The notes under the pieces were generated by a model that ran no database searches, was not told the DNA's origin, and was given only the letters and a program-made list of their open reading frames with translations. This document shows positions 1-5,687 of a stretch of DNA of 6,306 nt, in pieces. This stretch comes from Acidobacteriota bacterium (lineage in GTDB: Bacteria; Acidobacteriota; Thermoanaerobaculia; Thermoanaerobaculales; Thermoanaerobaculaceae). The stretch lies in contig JAJXUY010000098.1 of the NCBI GenBank assembly GCA_021782525.1, positions 1-6,306 on the forward strand, written 5' to 3'. A program made the position numbers and the translations under genes. Every line of letters starts with the position of its first letter. The stretch's first letter is position 1.

Positions 1-1368
1 GCCGAGGTGCTCGAGCGCGCGAGCGTCGCCTCCGACGAATCGACGCAGGACCCGATCGACCTGGCGATCGTGCGCGAGGCCCAGGCGCGCGGCGTCGACA
101 CCGCGCCGCCGGCCGGGCGGCGGTTCGTCCCGTTCGACTCCGCCACGAAGCGCTCGGAGGGGATCGTCCCCGACGGCGCCGGCCGGCGGCGCGTCGTCAA
201 GGGAACCCCCGCGACGGTCCTGCCGCTGGCCGGCCCGGCGGGCGCGGCGCTCGCGGCGGAGGTGCAACGGCTCGGCACCCTGGGCGCGCGGGTCCTCGCG
301 GTGGTCGAAGGGGACGCAGGGGAGGCCAGCGTGTTGCGGCCGGTCGGGCTGATCGGGCTCGCGGACCCGCCGCGGCCGGATGCGGCGGAGCTGGTCGGCC
401 ACCTGCACGAGCTCGGGGTCAGGGTGGCGATGGTCACCGGCGACGCCGAGGCGACCGCCGTGGTGGTGGCGCGCCAGGTCGGCATCGGCGAGCGCGTGTG
501 CCCGGTGGAGGCGCTACGCCGGGACGCGGACGGCGTGCTCGAACACGATGTCTTCGCCGGCGTGCTGCCGGAGGACAAGTTCCATCTCGTGCAGGCGTTG
601 CAGCGCCGCGGCCACGCGACCGGGATGACCGGCGACGGCGTCAACGACGCCCCGGCGTTGAAGCAGGCGGAGGTCGGGATCGCGGTCTCCAGCGCCACCG
701 ACGTCGCCAAGGCGGCCGCCAGCCTCGTCCTGACGACCCCCGGCCTCGGCAACGTGGTCGCGGCGGTGCGGACGAGCCGGAGGATCTACCAGCGGATGGT
801 GACGTACACGCTCAACAAGGTCATCAAGACGTGCGAGATCTCGCTCCTGCTCAGCCTCGGCCTGGTCCTCACCGGCACGTTCGTGACCACGCCGACGCTG
901 ATCGTGCTGCTGCTGTTCACCAACGATTTCGTCACCATGGCGATCGCCACCGATCGGGCGACGGTACAGGCCGCCCCCACGCGCTGGCGGATCCGCCCGC
1001 TGATGCGCACGGCGCTGACGCTGGCTGCGCTGATCCTGCTGCTGTCGTTCACCGTGTTCTTCGCGGCGCGCAGCGTGCTCCACCTGCCGCTGCCACAGCT
1101 GCAGACCCTGATGTTCGTCCTCCTCGTGGCGAGCGGCCAGGGGACGGTGTACCTGGTGCGGGAGCATCGCCACTTCTGGCACTCGCGGCCGAGCCGGTGG
1201 CTGCTCGGCAGCTCGGTTGCAGATCTTCTCGCCGTGGCCACGATGGCGAGCCTGGGCATCCTGATGGCGCCGATCCCGTTCTGGCTGGTCGCGTCCACGC
1301 TGGCGCTGGTGGCGGTCTACCTCGGCGTCCTCGACCTGGTCAAGGTGCGCCTGATGCGCGCCGTGTGA
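1..1368 (+). CDS. P-type cation-transporting ATPase, P3A (H+-ATPase)-like, C-terminal part (5' truncated)
   Basis: The reading frame is open from the first base and ends at TGA 1366-1368; the gene begins before the window. P-type ATPases couple ATP hydrolysis, through a phospho-aspartate intermediate, to cation transport across the cytoplasmic membrane. Numbering residues from the codon at 7, the visible parts are: the nucleotide-binding domain with FDSATKRS (43-50) and KGTP (65-68); the GLADPPRPD segment (117-125); MVTGD (142-146); the hinge motif TGDGVNDAP (208-216); and about six hydrophobic segments (M5-M10) up to residue 445. The YQRM at the start of M5 and the ND (306-307) in M6 resemble plasma-membrane H+-ATPases as I remember them. 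The DKTGTLT phosphorylation site, the actuator domain and M1-M4 must lie upstream. Transported ion: proton is a reasonable inference, but an Mg2+ or other cation pump is possible. It is convergent with the cytochrome operon and probably unrelated to it. Confidence 0.93.
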   Translation, partial: AEVLERASVASDESTQDPIDLAIVREAQARGVDTAPPAGRRFVPFDSATKRSEGIVPDGAGRRRVVKGTPATVLPLAGPAGAALAAEVQRLGTLGARVLAVVEGDAGEASVLRPVGLIGLADPPRPDAAELVGHLHELGVRVAMVTGDAEATAVVVARQVGIGERVCPVEALRRDADGVLEHDVFAGVLPEDKFHLVQALQRRGHATGMTGDGVNDAPALKQAEVGIAVSSATDVAKAAASLVLTTPGLGNVVAAVRTSRRIYQRMVTYTLNKVIKTCEISLLLSLGLVLTGTFVTTPTLIVLLLFTNDFVTMAIATDRATVQAAPTRWRIRPLMRTALTLAALILLLSFTVFFAARSVLHLPLPQLQTLMFVLLVASGQGTVYLVREHRHFWHSRPSRWLLGSSVADLLAVATMASLGILMAPIPFWLVASTLALVAVYLGVLDLVKVRLMRAV

Positions 1369-1392
1369 TACGAATTCAACGTCCGTCGTAGC

Positions 1393-1428
1393 GCGATGGG
1401 GTGGCGCGCGCCCAGTGAGCCCCATCGC
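1393..1428. terminator. Stem-loop between convergent genes, possible bidirectional terminator
   Basis: GCGATGGGG (1393-1401) and CCCCATCGC (1420-1428) are perfect 9-base inverted repeats. The loop itself contains a 10-base palindrome, GGCGCGCGCC (1403-1412). The structure starts 25 bases after the ATPase stop and lies 146 bases beyond the stop of the opposing operon. No T-tract follows on either strand, so it is not a classical intrinsic terminator. A transcript-end hairpin or 3' stabiliser is the likeliest role. The remaining intergenic DNA to 1573 shows nothing else I can name. Confidence 0.4.
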
Positions 1429-1573
1429 AAGGCGCGCCCCTACCCGCAGGGTTTGTATGAGCACCGGGGCTGGCGTTGCGAGCGTGCCATGACTGCGTAT
1501 CGGTCACGAGCCGTTGACGAAGGCGTGTGGGCAAGCCACCGCATCCATCAGGGCGCCGCCGGTCCCGCCCCTC

Positions 1574-3118
1574 TCATTCCGCGAGCTCCAGCGCTGTGCG
1601 AAGCGCATCGCCGGTCTCGGTCAGCGGCAGGCTTGCGAGCAGCGCCCGTACCTCAGCCGGCATGGTCGCGTGTCCAGCCATCCCCCTCATCGCCTCTCCC
1701 AGATAGCTGTGCTCTAACAGGAGGCTGAGAACGGCCAGCAGAAAGCGTTGCTTGGCGGGCTGCAGCTGCCCAAGGCGGTGGAACTTGTCGCGGAAGAAGG
1801 CGCTAGTGGCACAGTGCAGCGCCCCGCGCACCTCGTCCACCGTCATCCCGATGGGCTTGATCACCGGCTCGACCAAATTGTAGCGACGCAGATCGTGCAC
1901 GGCGATGGAATCTCTCAGCTCCTGGTAGAGGTCGGCGTATGGCCACGGGGTGAGCGCGAGGAAGAACGCCATGTCGGGTGCGTACCATTTTGCCAGCTCG
2001 ACGGTGGCGGCGATCTTCTCGGGAGTCTCGTCCGGGGTACCGAGTACGAACGAGGTCTCACTCACCATGTCGTGGGCGTTGATCAGGTCGATCGCGCGCT
2101 TGGACTGCGAAACCCTGAGGTCCTTGCAGTAGAGGTCAAGCGTGGCCTGGTCGGTGGACTCCACACCCACGTAGATGTGGGAAACTCCAGCGGCCCGATA
2201 GCGCGGCAGCAACGGCTCGTCGCGCACGATGTCATCGACACGTGTTTCCAGCAGCAACTCCACCCCGACGCGGTGCTCGATCAGCAGGTCGAGGATGCGC
2301 TGCCAGCGGACTGGATCGAGTGTCGGCGTCTCGTCCGACAGCATCGCCACCCGCACGCCATGACGGTCGCGCAGGAGCTCCAATTCGGTCACGAACGACT
2401 CCGGCGTGCGGCCACGCCACGAGCGCTGCCAGAACTTTTGCTGCGAGCAGAACGAACAGCGCTGGCGGCAGCCGCGCGAAGAGCTGACGATGGCCAGCCG
2501 CCCTTCCGGCGCCGGCCGGTAGAAGTAGCGCGGCCACTCCACCAGGTCCCACGCCGGCTGCAGGCGGTCGAGGTCTGAGAGGAACGGCCGGTCTGGCGTG
2601 CTCACCGGGACACCGTCGCGGCGGTAGGCGAGCCCGGGCACGGCGCAGAGGTCCGTACCCGCCGACGCGGCCCCGATCAGCTCGCCGATCGTCGATTCCC
2701 CTTCGCCGCGCACGACGACGTCGACCGCCGGCTCGTCGTCGAGGAGCTGGCGCCAGCAGAACGTCGGGTGCACATTCCCGGCGACCGTGAGGATGGCCGG
2801 ATCGATTTGCTTGGCCGTACGGCATACCTCGCGGGCGTCCGGTTCCATCGCCGTGATCGCGGTGACGCCGACGATGTCCGGACGCCAGTCCGAGATCTCG
2901 CGGGCGATATCGGCGTGACCGTCTTGGAGCGACATCGCGTCATAGATCCTCACCTCGGCCCCTGCGGCTCGGGCATGACCGGCGAGGTAGACGAAGTGGA
3001 GCGGTAGCCACACACCGGCCGCCTCGACCACGCCGGAGTGGTACGGGGGAGTGATCAGGAGAAGGCGCGGCCGCACCCCCGCGGTAGATCGCCGGCCCAG
3101 CAGCCGGCTACGCCTCAC
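1574..3118 (-). CDS. B12-binding radical SAM protein, BchE-like (anaerobic Mg-protoporphyrin monomethyl ester cyclase family)
   Basis: A 514-residue protein. The N-terminal B12-binding-like domain (about 18-155) opens with PPYHSG (24-29) and carries DAM (60-62), VGVTAIT (84-90) and VVRGEGE (135-141). The radical SAM core (about 205-400) has the 4Fe-4S ligands C217, C221 and C224 in CRQRCSFC, followed by SQQKFW (225-230), then GVES (318-321) and LGTPDET (359-365). TPWPYADLYQEL (390-401) and YNLVEP (413-418) follow. This series of motifs matches BchE as I remember it almost segment by segment, including CSFCSQxKFW and TPWPxxDLxQEL. BchE forms the isocyclic ring of bacteriochlorophyll without oxygen, using cobalamin and S-adenosylmethionine. 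As in BchE, the cobalamin domain has no DxHxxG motif. The GTG start is preceded by GAGGTGG and overlaps the lipoprotein stop by 4 bases. An internal GTG at codon 15 is a weaker alternative. The actual substrate is unknown: no other chlorophyll gene is visible, so a different tetrapyrrole or lipid is possible. Confidence 0.88.
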   Translation of the reverse strand: MRRSRLLGRRSTAGVRPRLLLITPPYHSGVVEAAGVWLPLHFVYLAGHARAAGAEVRIYDAMSLQDGHADIAREISDWRPDIVGVTAITAMEPDAREVCRTAKQIDPAILTVAGNVHPTFCWRQLLDDEPAVDVVVRGEGESTIGELIGAASAGTDLCAVPGLAYRRDGVPVSTPDRPFLSDLDRLQPAWDLVEWPRYFYRPAPEGRLAIVSSSRGCRQRCSFCSQQKFWQRSWRGRTPESFVTELELLRDRHGVRVAMLSDETPTLDPVRWQRILDLLIEHRVGVELLLETRVDDIVRDEPLLPRYRAAGVSHIYVGVESTDQATLDLYCKDLRVSQSKRAIDLINAHDMVSETSFVLGTPDETPEKIAATVELAKWYAPDMAFFLALTPWPYADLYQELRDSIAVHDLRRYNLVEPVIKPIGMTVDEVRGALHCATSAFFRDKFHRLGQLQPAKQRFLLAVLSLLLEHSYLGEAMRGMAGHATMPAEVRALLASLPLTETGDALRTALELAE

Positions 3119-3642
3119 CGTCCACCTCTTTCGCCGATACCGTGGCCGGCCGTGGCGGAGCGCGGCCCGGCGCCGGGTGGCTGGAGGTATCGGGACGACA
3201 GCGTTCGGCCTTCGAGGACGCGCCAGTGGCCGTCTTCGTGCACAAGCTGGTACTCCATCGTCATCTCGGAGGTGAAGACCGGCCCGCCGACGCCGCCCGG
3301 GCGGGCAGGCCGGTCATGGTAGGTCCACCGCTCCCGCGTGCGTACTGTGACCCCAGTCGCCGTGCGCGTCGAATCGAGCAGCGAGAAGTCTTCCAGCGAG
3401 CATTCGAGCACCAGTCCCGAGGCTCGCTTGAGATCCACAAGCGCGGCCACGCGCCGCACCTCTCCGGGCCCGGCCACTGCCGCCAGGGGGGCGAGGTCGC
3501 CGGTGCGGTACGCCGTGATCAGGGCATCGTCGTACGCCCGTGCCACTCCGGCAGTGGCCCAGCGCAGCCGCACGGCATCACACCCTGCCAGCGTGCTGGC
3601 GAAAAGCGCAATCCACGCCGCCGCGCGCACCGCGGCGGTCAC
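3115..3642 (-). CDS. Small lipoprotein, possible NTF2/IMS-like fold, unknown function
   Basis: A 175-residue protein that I cannot name. It begins with a lipoprotein signal peptide: a short hydrophobic stretch (about 5-20) ending in the lipobox LAGC (18-21), so C21 should be lipidated. The next residue is Asp22, which in enterobacteria retains lipoproteins in the inner membrane; whether that rule applies here is unknown. The mature part runs from ARAYDDALITAYRTGDL (34-50) through an alternating region with RTRERWTYHD (101-110) to YQLVHEDGHWRVLEG (131-145). This helix-then-strand pattern ending in 'W-R-V' resembles NTF2/SnoaL or IMS-type (Arc6-like) domains, which is a tentative call. After lipidation only C81 remains as a free cysteine, so it is not a CxxC thiol-disulphide protein such as ResA/CcsX. 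GTG start, preceded by GGTGGGG; its start overlaps the CcsA-like stop by 4 bases and its own stop overlaps the radical SAM start. The last 20 residues are Gly/Arg-rich and low in complexity. Confidence 0.82.
   Translation of the reverse strand: MTAAVRAAAWIALFASTLAGCDAVRLRWATAGVARAYDDALITAYRTGDLAPLAAVAGPGEVRRVAALVDLKRASGLVLECSLEDFSLLDSTRTATGVTVRTRERWTYHDRPARPGGVGGPVFTSEMTMEYQLVHEDGHWRVLEGRTLSSRYLQPPGAGPRSATAGHGIGERGGR
3122..3128 (-). promoter_or_regulatory. Ribosome binding site supporting the GTG start of the BchE-like gene
   Basis: GAGGTGG on the minus strand lies inside the end of the lipoprotein gene; its GAGGT core ends 5 bases before the GTG at 3118. It supports this start over the internal GTG at 3076, which has no comparable purine-rich sequence. 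Confidence 0.55.
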
Positions 3643-4460
3643 GATCGCCCCACCAGGTAGAAGTTATGGATGGTGGGTGTGACCAGCACGACAACGTAGA
3701 TCGTCACCACCATGAGGAGGAACGCCAGAAGGGTCAGATACGCCATGCGGCGGCCGCTCCAGCCGTGCAAGAGCCGGAAGTGCAGGATCACGCCATAGGC
3801 GATCCAGGTGGTCAGCGAGCTGGTCTCGATCGGGTCCCACGCCCAGTACCGGCCCCACGACTGGTAGGCCCAGAGCGAGCCAGCGACGATCATCACGCCG
3901 AGGAACAGGAACGCCAGCAGGAGGAACTGGTGGCCGTACAGGTCGGCCCGTTGCGGCGAAGGCAGCCGTGGCAGACGGCTGGGATCCCGTTCCTTGATCA
4001 GATACACCACGGCGCACGCTGCCGCGAGGATCACGGCGGCGCCGAACGCCTTGGCGAACGCGATGTGCAGGTACAGCCAGGCCGACTTGAAGATGATCGG
4101 CACCTCCTGCCTGACGTTGAACGCCGTGGCGGCCCCCCCGAGCAAGAGGAACGCCACCGGCAACACAAGCGCGCCCAGGCCGCGTAGCGCCCGCGTCACG
4201 AGCACCGCCACTAGGAAGAACGTGACCAGGACGAAGGCGTTGGCGGAGAGGACCTCGTAGCGGGAGGAGAACGGGCCATGTCCGACCTCGCGCCAACGCA
4301 GGGCGAGCGAGGCGGCGTGAGGGACGAGCCCGAGCGCCGCCACGGCGACACCCCATCGCGCGGCGCCGTCGCGCCGGAACGCCAGCGCGACGAAGAACAG
4401 CGCGGTCGCCAGCGCGTAGGCTGTGGCGGCAGCCCAGAAGGCGAGTAGCTGGTCGATCAT
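3639..4460 (-). CDS. ccsA: Cytochrome c biogenesis protein CcsA/ResC-like (System II haem export and ligation)
   Basis: A 273-residue membrane protein with about eight hydrophobic segments (near 4-27, 35-53, 70-90, 92-110, 126-152, 177-197, 210-228 and 236-260). It belongs to the CcsA/CcmC/CcmF haem-handling family. The tryptophan-rich 'WWD' haem-binding motif is WGRYWAWDPIETSSLTTW (202-219). Candidate haem-ligand histidines sit where the family has them: H48 in VPHAASLALR, H132 in YLHIAFAKAFG, H227 in ILHFRL and H265 in TPTIHNFY. With ResB it forms the System II synthetase, which moves haem to the outer face of the membrane and attaches it to CxxCH sites of apocytochromes. ATG start, preceded by GGGGGG with a 5-base gap; the ATG overlaps the ResB stop (ATGA). 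It is slightly shorter than many family members (about 300-400 residues), but no core element is missing. Confidence 0.93.
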   Translation of the reverse strand: MIDQLLAFWAAATAYALATALFFVALAFRRDGAARWGVAVAALGLVPHAASLALRWREVGHGPFSSRYEVLSANAFVLVTFFLVAVLVTRALRGLGALVLPVAFLLLGGAATAFNVRQEVPIIFKSAWLYLHIAFAKAFGAAVILAAACAVVYLIKERDPSRLPRLPSPQRADLYGHQFLLLAFLFLGVMIVAGSLWAYQSWGRYWAWDPIETSSLTTWIAYGVILHFRLLHGWSGRRMAYLTLLAFLLMVVTIYVVVLVTPTIHNFYLVGRS

Positions 4461-5671
4461 GCTTTCCCCCCAGGTTCGGCGTCGCGATTATCGCTACACT
4501 CGTCCCACTCTGCCAACAGCGCCTCGTTGCCCCGGTTTACCCACACACGGCCGGCCATCTCTGCCCCCTCGCCGGCGATGCACGCCACGCCGGCGGGAAA
4601 CAGCAGCAGCGTCGCGCCCAGCAGCACGAGGGCGAATCCGGCGTACACCGCCGTCATCCCTGGCGAACGGCTGAAGGTGAATCCGGCCCAGCGCGACACC
4701 TGCACCAGGCGTGCCTGCGCCGTTCCGAACTGAAAAAACGATCCCGGGCGCAGGGCGGTGACGACGCCCTCGTGCTCCTCCCAGATGCTCAGTGCTCCGG
4801 TCCCGGTTGCATCGTCGAGACGGCGCTCCCCCCGCACCCCCAGGCGCACCGCTGCGCCGCCAGGCGCGGTGAACGTGGCGGACGCGGCAAACCTGCTTCG
4901 GGCGCGCAGGTGCAGCGCCCGCACCCCGAGGCCTGGCACGTCGACGACCAACGCGAGGCCCGTGGGAATCGCCTGGAAGATCGTGGCAGCGCGAGTTTGC
5001 ACGCCGTGGGCGCGGTCAACGAACGCCTCTGCCGTGGCCATTCCAGGCCGCTCCAGGAGCACGCGGCTACCTCGGTCTGCCGCGAACCCCAATTGATGCA
5101 GGAACGGATCAAAGGCGAGCAAGGTGACGCGCAGCGCCGGCGGCGCCGCCGGCGCCAGCAGGCCACGGGCTCGCGCGAAGACCGCCCGCGGCGCCCTCAG
5201 ATCCAAGGTCTCCCCCTCCGCCACCTCAAACGCGCCCGTATCGTGGAACGCCTGCTGCATGCCGGTTGCCGCCATGAGGACGAGCAGGCCGGCATGGAAG
5301 ACCACTCCGCCGAACAGCGCCGGACGGTTGCGGAACAGCGCGGCGCCGTGCGCGCGAAAACCGTGCCGTTCCGTCAGGAACTGGGTGAGGTTTGCGTTCC
5401 CCCGACGGGGCAGCGTTGCCGCGGCCGGCGGCATGACGCCCCGCCACACGGCAGCCAACCCGCGGGCCCGATATGCGGTACACGTTGCGGTGTTGAGAAA
5501 CAGCAGTCCGCAAGCGACCAGAAATGGCCAACTCGAGAACGGGTTCCTCCCGCCGGGCACGCTTGTTTGGCTGCCGCCCAGCCAGGTTGCGAGGCCACAG
5601 AACGCGGCGATGAAAAGCAGGAGAGAGAGCGTGAGGCGGACGGAGCGCAGCCCGCGAAAAATGGTCCCCAC
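4457..5671 (-). CDS. resB: Cytochrome c biogenesis protein ResB/Ccs1-like
   Basis: About 404 residues from the chosen GTG at 5671. It is the ResB half of the System II cytochrome c synthetase, thought to hold the apocytochrome and reduced haem on the outer side of the membrane. Topology: TM1 about 13-32 after an RGLRSVRLT segment, TM2 about 47-67, TM3 about 119-137 carrying H126 in VVFHAG, a large extracytoplasmic domain (about 138-338), then TM4 about 339-358 introduced by a SRSPGM turn, and a short cytoplasmic tail. The four-helix plan with a large domain before the last helix is that of ResB/Ccs1. The frame stays open upstream to an ATG at 6052, but those extra ~126 codons lie over the cytochrome gene, are Pro/Ser/Thr/Arg-rich and low in complexity, and would put a non-homologous extension before TM1. 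The start is therefore placed after the cytochrome stop, at GTG 5671 (or the adjacent GTG 5674). Confidence 0.9.
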   Translation of the reverse strand: MGTIFRGLRSVRLTLSLLLFIAAFCGLATWLGGSQTSVPGGRNPFSSWPFLVACGLLFLNTATCTAYRARGLAAVWRGVMPPAAATLPRRGNANLTQFLTERHGFRAHGAALFRNRPALFGGVVFHAGLLVLMAATGMQQAFHDTGAFEVAEGETLDLRAPRAVFARARGLLAPAAPPALRVTLLAFDPFLHQLGFAADRGSRVLLERPGMATAEAFVDRAHGVQTRAATIFQAIPTGLALVVDVPGLGVRALHLRARSRFAASATFTAPGGAAVRLGVRGERRLDDATGTGALSIWEEHEGVVTALRPGSFFQFGTAQARLVQVSRWAGFTFSRSPGMTAVYAGFALVLLGATLLLFPAGVACIAGEGAEMAGRVWVNRGNEALLAEWDECSDNRDAEPGGKA

Positions 5672-5676
5672 CACGG

Positions 5677-5682
5677 CACCCC
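5677..5682 (-). promoter_or_regulatory. Ribosome binding site deciding the ResB start
   Basis: GGGGTG on the minus strand sits between the cytochrome stop (5688) and tandem GTG codons (5674 and 5671). The spacing to GTG 5671 is 5 bases. The same 5-base spacing is seen before the CcsA-like ATG (GGGGGG, 4466-4471), the lipoprotein GTG (GGTGGGG, 3648-3654) and the radical SAM GTG, which favours 5671. Confidence 0.5.
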
Positions 5683-5687
5683 GCCGA

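Noticed and set aside
514..1464. Minus-strand open frame (about 316 codons) opposite the P-type ATPase
   Set aside because: The composition is dominated by Arg, Gln, His and Asp as expected for an antisense shadow; the ATPase motifs on the plus strand are unambiguous.
1369..1573. Possible tRNA or small RNA gene in the intergenic region
   Set aside because: I could not fold a cloverleaf or find a promoter plus T-tract terminator; only the stem-loop at 1393-1428 stands out.
1396..1728. Plus-strand open frame across the intergenic region
   Set aside because: It is Pro/Arg/Ser-rich with no motif and runs into the 3' end of the radical SAM gene on the other strand. I see no supporting ribosome binding site.
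1748..2578. Plus-strand open frame (about 276 codons) opposite the radical SAM gene
   Set aside because: It has no domain or credible start context, and the minus strand carries conserved BchE-type motifs throughout the same region.
1574..3118. Assignment as a hopanoid (HpnJ/HpnP) or other lipid-modifying B12 radical SAM enzyme
   Set aside because: The motif string after the iron-sulphur cysteines and the TPWPxxDLxQEL segment fit BchE better from memory, but only a phylogeny would settle it.
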